Shown: positions 16,865 through 26,000 of the stretch, piece by piece
Layout of the letters: each line of letters opens with the position of its first letter
Numbering within the stretch: position 1 is the first letter of the stretch
Assembly: GCA_020974905.1 (NCBI GenBank)
Contig: CP087563.1
Span: 4,898,001 to 4,962,000, forward strand
DNA from: Planctomycetes bacterium syqfu
GTDB lineage: Bacteria; Planctomycetota; Phycisphaerae; Phycisphaerales; Phycisphaeraceae
Direction of reading: 5' to 3'
Length of the DNA stretch: 64,000 nucleotides
The notes under the pieces: generated by a model
Databases searched by the model: none
The model's input: the letters and a program-made list of their open reading frames with translations, nothing else
Told to the model about the DNA's origin: nothing
Program-made: the position numbers and the translations under genes

Positions 16865-16899
16865 AAAACACCCACGTTCATCATGGACATGGGTGTTTT
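16865..16899. terminator. Intrinsic terminator of the CheY-like gene
   Basis: A 10-bp perfect stem (16865-16874 with 16890-16899) is rich in T/A at both outer sides. It lies just past the stop of the minus-strand gene that ends at 16921 and could also work on the plus strand. Confidence 0.75.
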
Positions 16900-16920
16900 G
16901 TTTTGTCTTTGTTATCGTTT

Positions 16921-17307
16921 TCAGGCTGCGGATTTGCGAGCTTGTTCGACCATGTCGTTGATGTAAACCGTCAATTGGCGGGTGTCAATGGGTTTGGGCA
17001 CAAAGCGGTCCACGCCGTTGGCCAGAAGATCCTTGACTTCATGGGTTTGAACAAAACCGCTGACCATGATGATGGGGGTTTGTGAAAAGTGCTCATGTTC
17101 ACGCAAATACTTGACCAGGACATCACCATGCATGCGTGGCATTTGCATGTCGGTGATCATGACATCCACATGGGGATTGTCTTCAAGTATTTCAACTGCA
17201 CGTTGGCCATCACTTGCAACAATACAATGATGCCCGAGCTTGCTGACCAGTTGAGTCAGCAACATGCGGATTGTTTTATCATCATCAACGACCAGAATGT
17301 TGCTCAT
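16921..17307 (-). CDS. CheY-like single-domain response regulator
   Basis: A 128-residue stand-alone receiver domain. The acidic pocket is in LVVDDDKTIR (residues 5-14), the phospho-Asp in VMITDMQMPRMHG (about residue 54), the Ser in IIMVSGF and the Lys in FVPKPID. All catalytic residues are present, so it should be phosphorylated. It has no output domain, so it probably relays phosphate or binds a partner such as a motor or kinase. The ATG at 17307 has GGAG nine bases upstream; an in-frame TTG two codons earlier is less likely. It is 210 bases downstream of gpsA on the same strand with no obvious functional link. Confidence 0.9.
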   Translation of the reverse strand: MSNILVVDDDKTIRMLLTQLVSKLGHHCIVASDGQRAVEILEDNPHVDVMITDMQMPRMHGDVLVKYLREHEHFSQTPIIMVSGFVQTHEVKDLLANGVDRFVPKPIDTRQLTVYINDMVEQARKSAA

Positions 17308-17523
17308 AGTCAATATCTCCGGTATTGGACCAGGCCCGGGATGCGAATCATCTTCCTGGATAATCGGTCAAAAAACAGGTTGAATTGAGAGAATGTGGAA
17401 GTTTGATATCACAAAAGTTGATGCTCCACGCCGATAACACAGCGTGACTTTCACGTGCCATAACAGAAAGCGTTGTCAGCTCAACGTGATTGATGATTCT
17501 GTGCGTTGATCCATGTTGGACGT

Positions 17524-18549
17524 TTAGACTTGTTCAGGTTTCAACTGCCGACTCATCAATTGGCTGATGGCAGAGATTGGATCGAGATTTTCAAACAGCA
17601 CACGGTTAATCGCTTCGGTGATGGGCATTTCCACGTTGTACTGTTTGGCCAACTGCATGACGGCTTGCGTGGTGGGGATGCCTTCGACGACGTCGTTGGA
17701 TGAGTCGAGGATTTGTTGGCTGGTCATGCCCTGCCCGAGTTTTTCACCACAGCTACGGTTGCGTCCTGTCGGACTGAAGCAGGTGGTGGCAAGATCACCG
17801 ACGCCGGCAATGCCAAAGAAGGTGTCATGCTCCGCCCCCATGGCGGTTCCCAGTCGAAGGATCTCCGCCAAGCCGCGTGCCAACAGCGCGCTCTTGGCGT
17901 TGTTGCCAGCCTGGAGTCCGTCGAGGATACCGGCTGCCAGGGCGATGACGTTTTTCGTCGCACCAGCAAGCTCAACGCCAAGTAAGTCGGTGAGGGTGTA
18001 AACACGGAAGAAGTTGCTGGTAAAGGTTTGCTGCAGGTCACATGCAAAGGCTTCATCTTCGCTGGCAGCAATCACCGTTGCAGGCAGACACTTGGCCAAC
18101 TCTTCAGCAATCGTCGGACCACTGATCGCGCCGATCGGACCGACCGGGGCGCCTGCTTTTGTCAGCGTGTCGGTGATGATCTGTGTTGGACGCAATAAGG
18201 TTCCAATTTCAATGCCCTTGGCCATAGAGACGATGGGCGTGGGTTGCTTCAGAGATGAGGCCAACCGCTCCCAGACACTGCGGACATGTTGCGTGGGCAC
18301 GGTGGAGACGAGTAATTCACTGCCATGCAGCGCTTCATTGATGTCTGCTGTGATATGGATTTCCTGTGGCAAATCAAAGCCGGGCAAATGTCGTTTGTTC
18401 TGTCGCGTCTGGATTAATGCGGTGACCGAGGTTTCAAAAGCACCCCAGAGTGTGACGTCGATTCCCTGGCTTTGGAGCATCAAAGCTGAGACGGTGCCCA
18501 TGGAGCCGGTTCCGATAATGCTGACTTTTTTAATTCCCATGAGCGGCAT
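17524..18549 (-). CDS. gpsA: Glycerol-3-phosphate dehydrogenase [NAD(P)+]
   Basis: The enzyme reduces dihydroxyacetone phosphate to sn-glycerol-3-phosphate, the backbone for phospholipids, in the cytoplasm. The Rossmann motif IIGTGSMGT is at the N-terminus. The family stretch VSMAKGIE, the catalytic Lys in AGATKNVIALAAGI and the conserved GLQAGNNAKSALL and GIAGVGDL segments are present. The length of 338-341 residues is typical. The start is either 18549 (MPLMGIKK) or 18540 (MGIKK); neither has a strong Shine-Dalgarno. It diverges from the polysaccharide cluster on its right, with about 300 bases between start codons. Confidence 0.94.
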   Translation of the reverse strand: MPLMGIKKVSIIGTGSMGTVSALMLQSQGIDVTLWGAFETSVTALIQTRQNKRHLPGFDLPQEIHITADINEALHGSELLVSTVPTQHVRSVWERLASSLKQPTPIVSMAKGIEIGTLLRPTQIITDTLTKAGAPVGPIGAISGPTIAEELAKCLPATVIAASEDEAFACDLQQTFTSNFFRVYTLTDLLGVELAGATKNVIALAAGILDGLQAGNNAKSALLARGLAEILRLGTAMGAEHDTFFGIAGVGDLATTCFSPTGRNRSCGEKLGQGMTSQQILDSSNDVVEGIPTTQAVMQLAKQYNVEMPITEAINRVLFENLDPISAISQLMSRQLKPEQV

Positions 18550-18616
18550 TGTGGTCCGATAGTTCGGTTGATGCAAGGCGGCAAGTTAAACATTGGTGTA
18601 ATTGGGTCGATTCATC

Positions 18617-18638
18617 GCGCAAGAATTGCGCTTTTATT
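18617..18638 (+). terminator. Small hairpin with T-run in the divergent gpsA/export-gene interval
   Basis: A 6-bp perfect stem (18617-18622 with 18626-18631), a GAA loop and a TTTTATT tail look like an intrinsic terminator on the plus strand. It lies between divergent genes, so it would only stop antisense or upstream transcripts, or act in a leader. Confidence 0.4.
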
Positions 18639-18851
18639 GGTCTTTGTCAGGAAGGTCCTGATAAAAGGTAATGAAAAGTGTTGAATCCATCCGATATGCC
18701 ATAACAGTCAGGTATGGTCGAGAGTGACCCGGAATCCGACCTGACGACGCAAATGGCATCATGTGCTAGTGGGATAGTGGTCTGTGCTTGTAAGTCAGGA
18801 GGACGAGCAGCATAGGTCAGATGTCAAGGGCGTAGAGGAATCGTTGTGTGA

Positions 18852-20363
18852 ATGCGCAACGTTATGGATGACGGAAAAGCCATGAGTAACAAGCTTGCAA
18901 GGAAGCGATTGAGCGTATTGGGATGGCTTGGCAGTGGGGCGGCCGCAGTGATGCTGCTGGTCATGGGTCTAGGCTGCGAGTTTGACAGTTACATGGACCC
19001 CTCTGTTGTCGGGCGATGGGAACGGACACCGGTGATTCTGCCGATTCTGGACCAGCTGGACATCATTGATGAACCACCGTCCAAGGCACCGGGGACGACA
19101 CCTGTTAAGTCCGAAGACCTGATCCCTGAGATCGAAGAATATGTCATTGGCCCTGGTGACCTGATCACCTTCACGATTTTTGAACTGGTGGTTCCCAATG
19201 TGGAATCCGTTCAGACGCGTCGTGTTGATGAATTGGGTTACGTGCGTCTGCCTTTGATTGGTGCGATGAAAGTTGCGGGTTTAAAGCCCAGCCGACTTGA
19301 AAAGGCTGTGTCCCAGAAACTTTCCGATAAGGACATTCTCAAGGATGCCACCGTCAGCGTCATCGTTCAGGAAGGTCGTCAGAAGACCTACTCCGTTATT
19401 GGTGAACCGCAGGTCGCAGGCACGGGTATTGGTACCTACACCATCCCGCACACCAACTTCCGTCTGCTTGAAGCCATGGCCCTTGCCCGTGGTATCCCCG
19501 GACGGATCAAAACCATTTACGTCATCCGTGCCCCAACGATGATGGCATCCCTGCCTGAAGTGTTGCTCGGTAAGGATCTGCCTTCCTCGGATGTGCATCC
19601 TTCTGACAATGCTCGCTCCGAACGTGCAGTGGATCTCATTGATCAGTTACTCTCAGGTATCGACACCACCGGCAGCACGCAGGTGGCCTCAGCCAACGGT
19701 GGCGTTTCCGTCGCCCAGGCTTCCAGTGATGATCAGCAGTGGGTGCATGTCGATGGCAAGTGGGTCAAGATTGATGCTCCGCAAAATGCCAGCAACATGA
19801 CCATGACTCCGTCGAATAATGCCGTCTATGTTGATGACTCGGTTCGTACCTATGATCCCAACGATACCGCCAGCATGCTTGCAGACACCCGTATCATCGA
19901 AGTGCCTTACGACAAGCTGCTCACCGGTGAACTCAAGTACAACATCGTCATTCGTGCAGGCGACGTCATCCGCGTCCCCGCCCCGGTGATTGGTAATGTC
20001 TACATCGGTGGTGCCATTCAGCGTCCAGGTACCTACGCCCTGCCGGGTGACAAGGATTTGACCCTCAAGCAGTTGATCTTTGCTGCTGGTAACTTGGCTC
20101 CTAACGCCATCCCCGAACGTGTCGACCTGATCCGTCGTGTGGGTGACAATCAGGAAGCCACCGTCCGCATCAACCTGCGTGAAATCTTCCATGGCGTCGA
20201 ACCGGACTTCTACCTCAAGCCCAACGACACCCTGAACATCGGCACCAACTGGATCGCCTCACCTTTAGCGGTCATTCGTAACGGCTTCCGCATGACCTAC
20301 GGCTTTGGCTTCATCGTCGACCGTAACTTCGACGACAAGGTCTTCGGATTCCAGTCCAACTAA
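18852..20363 (+). CDS. Wza-like polysaccharide export lipoprotein
   Basis: An outer-membrane-type polysaccharide export protein of about 500 residues. A hydrophobic signal ends in a lipobox (MGLGC, Cys at about residue 42 from this start). Then follow a poly-export domain (IGPGDLITFTIFEL ... DELGYVRLPLIGAMKVAG), a first SLBB-like beta-grasp segment (YSVIGEPQVAGTGIGTY) and a second one near the C-terminus (VYIGGAIQRPGTYALPG). A low-complexity linker separates them. It should form or belong to the outer-membrane channel of an exopolysaccharide machine. The start may be ATG 18852, 18864 or 18882; 18882 gives the most normal signal peptide, while 18852 has GAGGA further upstream. It is the first gene of the exopolysaccharide/exosortase cluster. 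Confidence 0.9.
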   Translation: MRNVMDDGKAMSNKLARKRLSVLGWLGSGAAAVMLLVMGLGCEFDSYMDPSVVGRWERTPVILPILDQLDIIDEPPSKAPGTTPVKSEDLIPEIEEYVIGPGDLITFTIFELVVPNVESVQTRRVDELGYVRLPLIGAMKVAGLKPSRLEKAVSQKLSDKDILKDATVSVIVQEGRQKTYSVIGEPQVAGTGIGTYTIPHTNFRLLEAMALARGIPGRIKTIYVIRAPTMMASLPEVLLGKDLPSSDVHPSDNARSERAVDLIDQLLSGIDTTGSTQVASANGGVSVAQASSDDQQWVHVDGKWVKIDAPQNASNMTMTPSNNAVYVDDSVRTYDPNDTASMLADTRIIEVPYDKLLTGELKYNIVIRAGDVIRVPAPVIGNVYIGGAIQRPGTYALPGDKDLTLKQLIFAAGNLAPNAIPERVDLIRRVGDNQEATVRINLREIFHGVEPDFYLKPNDTLNIGTNWIASPLAVIRNGFRMTYGFGFIVDRNFDDKVFGFQSN

Positions 20364-20406
20364 TATCATCCGACGCAAGTCGGTCACAATCTGATACCAA
20401 TAACAG

Positions 20407-20437
20407 CACCCTCGGTTGATATCGAGGGTGTTGTTTT
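20407..20437 (+). terminator. Intrinsic terminator after the export lipoprotein gene
   Basis: An 8-bp perfect GC-rich stem (20407-20414 with 20423-20430) is followed by TTGTTTTT. It implies that the next gene, the exosortase, has its own promoter. Confidence 0.82.
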
Positions 20438-20439
20438 TC

Positions 20440-20986
20440 ATTGGTCACAACAAGTTCAATAAACCGTTCAAACACTTGCGCGCCTTCATGTCTTGGGACT
20501 TGTGCACGGGGTGTTAACCTGTTGCCCTTTGGATTGTGGTATGGCCAACGGTCCGCGGATTAACATCCGGTGCTCAATAAAACGACGACTGACATATTAA
20601 ACAGACACAAATCCTGAAGTATTATCCCGGACCTTTCTGTTCCACTATTTCCGGTTGTAACGATTAATCTGCAAGAACTTATCAAACTTCACGGCTTGGA
20701 CTTCAACCGCGCCAGCAATAGACCGATAGCTATGACAGATTCCCTGCACTGCCATCCACTTTGGATCGGGGAGTCTTAACAACCTGGCAGCGTGGTCGCG
20801 GCGATTGATACCTAAGTTTCCCTGTGCATAAGCATGGGCAGACACCACGCTGACATTATTGCAACGGACGATTCAATGGATCGGTCCTCATGATTCATAT
20901 GTCGCACGCGCGCTGGGTTTGATGGGGCAGTTACAACTGACGGGGAGGTTGCTGACACCATGTAGGAGTTGGCTCAAACACGACGG
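20440..20986. other. Long gene-poor interval before the exosortase gene
   Basis: About 550 bases with no gene I can support. A 67-codon minus-strand frame (20645-20848) has no recognisable motif and no Shine-Dalgarno. The stretch is likely to hold the promoter and a long untranslated leader of the exosortase operon. No clear -35/-10 pair stood out. Confidence 0.4.
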
Positions 20987-22987
20987 ATGACAAGCACCAC
21001 CGCCACCACATCCTGGAAGTCCGCGACACTTGCGCCTTGGCAACGCTGGGGCACCTGGCTGTGGATCGGATTGCTCGGCGGATTGTTTATCCTGCTTTTC
21101 CGCAATTTCCTGTTTCGCATGTTTCTCATTGCCACCGATCGCTGGGAAGGTGATTGGTCGCATGCCATCGTGATTCCCTTTATCGCGATTTACTACATCT
21201 ACCAACATCGCTTTGCATTGCTCAAACGCCAACGGCAAGTCTGGTGGCCGGGATTGGCGGTCATGTTCCTTGGCATCTTCAGCTACAGCTGGTGGATTTA
21301 TCCCGGGCGCAATGACATGTTCCAAGGCTATAGCATGATCATCGCGCTCTTTGGCATGGTCCTGTTTCTCTTTGGAATCAAGCGCTTTGGCATCCTCTGG
21401 TTCCCGGTGATGTACCTGACGTTGGCGGTGAAAGTCTCCGACCGCATCTGGGAGCAAATTGCCTGGCAACTCCAACTCATTGCTGCCAAGTCGGCTGCGA
21501 TCGCGCTGAACTTCATCGGTGCGTTTATGAATCTCGACGCGTCAGTCGATGGTTCGACAATCAAGATTTCATTCCTGCGTAATGCCGTCTGGGTGACCGA
21601 ATCATTGAATGTCGCTGAAGCCTGCTCGGGGCTGCGGATGCTTGCTGCGTTTGTCGCGTTGGGGGTTGCCGTTGCGTTTCTGGCAGACCGCAGTTGGTGG
21701 CAGCGTCTGGTGATGGTCAGCCTGACCGTTCCCATTGCTGTGATGGTCAACGTCGGACGCGTGACCACGCTGGGCATACTCCAAACCGTCAACAAACAAT
21801 GGGCTGCTGGTGACGTGCACACTTTCGTGGGCATGCTCATGCTCATCCCCGCGCTGCTCTCATTCCTGCTCATCGGCTGGGTGCTTGATCGCATCATCAT
21901 CAAAGCCGATGAACCCCAGCAGGCAACTGAACAACCAACGCAACAACACGAACCCCCCGCCCGTGTCGACCCGCTGCAACTTGGGATGTATATCCTTGCC
22001 GGTGGGTTGCTGGCATTACTCGTTGGTGCCAGTTATGGCCTGTTTTTCGCCTGTTTCCGACCGAACCTGCTGGGAGATTGGCTTAGCCGTCCCATGATCA
22101 TCGGCATTATGGTTCTCACTGTGATTGGTATTGCTGCAGGCATTGTTATGCTTCGTCGCAAACTCAATAACGTGTTGCCAAGTGTCCGACATCAGGCTGC
22201 CCAGGCGATTTGTGCAGGTGTTCTGGCTTGTGCTTTAGCGGGTCTGACATTCATCGTCGGATCCACCAAGGCAGTGCTGATCAAGAAACCGGTGCCGATG
22301 CGGTTACCGTTGGTGGGCATCCCTCAGAAGCTGGGTCATTGGGAAATGATCAATGACGAACGACTCAGCGACGAAGTGCTCGAAGAGCTACGCACGAAGT
22401 TCTACATTTCACGCCAGTACCGTGATACCTCGATGCAGTTGACTGATCCAGGCTCGACGATTCGGTTTCATGTTGCCTATTACACGGGGACACCCGACAC
22501 CGTACCGCATGTGCCGGAGCGATGTTTTGTTGCTGCAGGTTTGACGCCGCGTGGTAAACAGGTGATCGATCTGAACCTCAGCAAAACGCATTACAAGACA
22601 CACACCGATGGCACGATTACGGCCTTGTCAGAATTGGCCGATCAACCGGTGCGGATCCCTGCACTGCAGATTCCCGCGACGATGTTTACCTATGGTCAAT
22701 CGTCGGGTGACAGTGCCGATGCGAATGTGATTTACTTTTTTGCCGCCAATGGCAAGTTCCTGCCGACGCCGGATCACGTGCGTTTTCAGGGCTTTTCGCT
22801 GACGGATGAATACAGCTATTACTGCAAGATTGAAGTTGGCGTGAACCTGGTCGGAGACAAGGATCTGGCTGTAAGGCGTGTTAACGACTTTTTATCTGAC
22901 TTTTTGCCACAGGTCATGGCTTGCCTGCCTGATTGGGTCGATGTAACCGAGGGACACTGGCCCCCAAACGAGAATGGTGCGCCCTGA
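20987..22987 (+). CDS. Exosortase fused to EpsI-type domain (exosortase/EpsI)
   Basis: A 666-residue inner-membrane protein with about ten hydrophobic segments. Its N-terminal two thirds are an exosortase, the protease-transpeptidase proposed to cut PEP-CTERM-like sorting tails and link proteins to exopolysaccharide. The catalytic Cys213 is in AEACSGLRML, Arg258 in VNVGRVTTLG and His278 in DVHTFVGML. The last 200 residues (after about residue 430) are an EpsI/DUF3485-like periplasmic domain (VPHVPERCFVAAG). The fusion of the two is known in several lineages. ATG 20987 has only a weak GACGG before it; in-frame TTG 20969 is the alternative. It lies in an exopolysaccharide gene set, as expected. 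No protein with an obvious PEP-CTERM tail is encoded in this window. Confidence 0.9.
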   Translation: MTSTTATTSWKSATLAPWQRWGTWLWIGLLGGLFILLFRNFLFRMFLIATDRWEGDWSHAIVIPFIAIYYIYQHRFALLKRQRQVWWPGLAVMFLGIFSYSWWIYPGRNDMFQGYSMIIALFGMVLFLFGIKRFGILWFPVMYLTLAVKVSDRIWEQIAWQLQLIAAKSAAIALNFIGAFMNLDASVDGSTIKISFLRNAVWVTESLNVAEACSGLRMLAAFVALGVAVAFLADRSWWQRLVMVSLTVPIAVMVNVGRVTTLGILQTVNKQWAAGDVHTFVGMLMLIPALLSFLLIGWVLDRIIIKADEPQQATEQPTQQHEPPARVDPLQLGMYILAGGLLALLVGASYGLFFACFRPNLLGDWLSRPMIIGIMVLTVIGIAAGIVMLRRKLNNVLPSVRHQAAQAICAGVLACALAGLTFIVGSTKAVLIKKPVPMRLPLVGIPQKLGHWEMINDERLSDEVLEELRTKFYISRQYRDTSMQLTDPGSTIRFHVAYYTGTPDTVPHVPERCFVAAGLTPRGKQVIDLNLSKTHYKTHTDGTITALSELADQPVRIPALQIPATMFTYGQSSGDSADANVIYFFAANGKFLPTPDHVRFQGFSLTDEYSYYCKIEVGVNLVGDKDLAVRRVNDFLSDFLPQVMACLPDWVDVTEGHWPPNENGAP

Positions 22988-23052
22988 ATGTGTTGGTTAT
23001 TGGAACGTAAAGTGGTTCGAAGCAAGACTCCGAAGGATGGAGGAACAGACAA

Positions 23053-26000
23053 ATGTCTGGACGTGTGAATACCAAGTTCGTCGTGGGACTCAGTGCCACG
23101 CTCATCATTATTATTGTCGGCCTTGTGGGGGTTTGGTACACATTGGTGCGTACCGATCCAGCAGAGTACATCGCTCGCGCCGACGCGATGCTGGCACAGG
23201 GACAGTACGCGCAGGCCGTGGACTTCTACCGCAAAGCGCGATCCGGCCGGCCGCATAGTGTCGAACTGATGCTCAAGCAAGCCCAGGCCATGGAGCAGAT
23301 CACCGTCACCGACTCCCGCCAGGCACGCAGCGCTATCGGTCAATTACTTGAACTTTATAAGGGTGTCCTCGATGTCGATTCACGTAACGACACGGCGATG
23401 CGTCATCTCGCGGATATCTATATGAAGATCGGTCGGGAATTGGGCGACCTCGACGCTTGGGATCAACTATTTAAGATCACCAACACGGCTGTCCTCAGTG
23501 ATGCCAACAACATCGTTGCCCGTCAATACCGTGGCATTGCCCAGGTCAATCGCATGCTGGCAGTGAACGTCAGTGATCGCGATGTGCAGACGGCATGGGA
23601 AGACCTTGAGCAGGCACACCAGGCAGACCTTGATGATCCGGATATCACGCATCACATGGCGCTCTGGCATGTGATCCAGTACAAAGATATGAGTTCGCTG
23701 GCCGGAAACCCGATCAAAGCGTCCGAGCACCAGAAACAGGCGATTGCTCTGTCGGATCAATTGCTAGCCAAGTATCCCGACGAACCGCGCATCAAGGTGT
23801 ACAAACTGCGCGTGCTCTCTGAAATGCGCATGCGTGACGAAGCTCAGGCGTTGGCGATGCAGTTGGAAAAACAGCTGTCCAATGATGAAGCCTCCGCGGA
23901 CCTGGTTCTGGAAGTTGCCCGACAGTTGGCGTCCCGTGCCTCAAGTACCAGCCGCCAGGTGAAGATGGATGAAACCTCTCTACGTCGAGCTGAAAAACTT
24001 GTTGATGTCTCGGCCAAGGCCAATCCGGCGGACCTGCGTTTGGCTTTGCTGCAAGGTCAGATTCTCACCGTGATGGGTAAGTATGACGAAGCCACCAGCG
24101 TCTTTGGTGATGCTGCTCATAAGACCTACAAAGCGCTGCCGCTGGTTGCGTATCAGTCCGCCCAACTGCGTCGCGCTGCTGCGGTGCAGTATGCTGATCT
24201 TAAACTTCGTCAAGCCGATGGCATGGAAGGCGCTTCCCGTGATGCCGCCTTGGATGATGTGGAAAAACTCATCGAAGACATGCGTGCAGAGACTGGCGAA
24301 AGTGCCTACGTGAGCATGCTCACCGGCAAGCTCCATCTCACCCGAGGGGATTGGGGTAAAGCGCTTAAAGAACTTGACTCGGCGTCGGCACAATTCAATG
24401 ACCGTAAACCCGACATCCTGTTGCTTTCGGCATCGGCCTGTGCGCAACTCGGTGAACTTGGCGCAGCGGTTGAACGTCTGGAAACCCTGCTGAAAGTCCG
24501 TGGTGATTACCTGCCGGCACGCATTGAGTTGGCCAAGCTGCAACTGCGCTTATCTCAACCCGATCAAGCCAAGCAGCAGATTGATGTGATCGTCCGCGAA
24601 GAAGGTGGTCAACCCAGCGAGCAGACGCAGAAGCTTTTAGCCATCTACTATGCTCAGACCGATCAGACCGACAAAGCCATCGCAGCCTACCAGCAGCTTG
24701 ATCCGGCAAACGACTTGCAGGTCGCCTTGTCACTGGCGCGTCTGCAGGCTTCGCATGGTCAGCGTCAACAGGCTGTGAATCTCCTGACGCAGCATTTCAA
24801 CAAGGCGCCCAAGAACCTTTCGATCCTGCGTGAACTCGTGGGCATCGTTGACAATGCCCAGGCACTTGAGCCTTACTTCAATAACGCCCAGGCTGCCGGT
24901 GCCGACCCCAATGCGTTGGTGCTGCTTAAGAGTAAACTCACCGACAAGTCGGGCATGTCTGCGATCAACGCGGTCAACAAGATTGTCAATGACATTGATG
25001 ATCCGTTCACCCGTGCGATGAGTCAGTACACCTTGAACATGCGCCTGGGTAAGGAAGATCTTGCCAACGTCGCGTTGCGTGAAGCTGCCAGTCTCAAGCC
25101 GGATCACCCGCGTGTGATGGAGGCGATGTTTGTTAAGGCCATTTCGGATAAGAACTGGGACAAGGCACAGGAGTTGGCAAGCAAGGCCAAGTCCAACAAT
25201 GCTGACCTTGCTGATGGCAGCCTCTTTGCTGGTCGTCTTGAACTGGCTCGCGGGCAGACCGCCAATGCCGTGGTGCTTTTGACGCGTGGTATGAAACAAC
25301 GCCCGGTGTACTCCGAAGGTTGGCGTTGGTTGGCTGAGGCGCAACGCGCGATCGGTGATACGTCTGCTGCGATCCGCTCCTACCAGGAGTCCATCCGTCA
25401 GCGTCCGGACAACCTGCGTTCATTCGAAGGATTGGCTGATGCCTATGATGCGATTTCGCGTCGTGATCAGGCTTTGCAGACCTGGCGTCAGGTGTATCAG
25501 ATCGCACCGGGTAACCGTGTGTACCGAGAAAAATATCTGTCTTACGAACAACGTCAAGGTGATCCGAATAAGGCTTTGGAAGTGCGCATGAATATCGCAC
25601 GTACCGAGCCTGATGATCTGGGGAACCTGCGTGGTGTTGCTGTGCTGCTTGCTCATCTGAAGCAGATGGACAAGGCCCGTCAGGTCTGTCAGCAGCTCTT
25701 TGCCAAGGACCCGTCAGATCGCGCCAACTACGGAGCCTATGCCGCGGTGCTGGCGATTGACAATCAACTTGATCAGGCTCGCGGTGTGCTTGACAACTAC
25801 ATCAAGCAGAAAGCCGATCAGGCAGAAGCCGAAGATTACATGCTCTATGCCCGGTTCCTGATGAGTGTCGGACAAACCAAGCAAGCCTACGAGCAGTATC
25901 GCAATGCGATCAAGTTGGATAAGACGCCTGACATGCAGGCCAGCCGAGAGTTGGCGGACGCGCTGTTTGGTGATGCACGGTTTGCCCAGGCCGCTGAGAT

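Larger units (their letters stand above)
16546..16920. other. Gene-free interval with repeat and terminator
   Basis: No credible reading frame is seen. The interval contains a small hairpin (16568-16574 with 16582-16588), a family C inverted repeat (16672-16767) and the terminator of the opposing CheY-like gene (16865-16899). Confidence 0.6.

Noticed and set aside
20645-20848. A 67-codon minus-strand frame in the interval before the exosortase gene.
   Set aside because: It has no Shine-Dalgarno, no recognisable motif and an uncertain start; it is noted only as part of the gene-poor interval.
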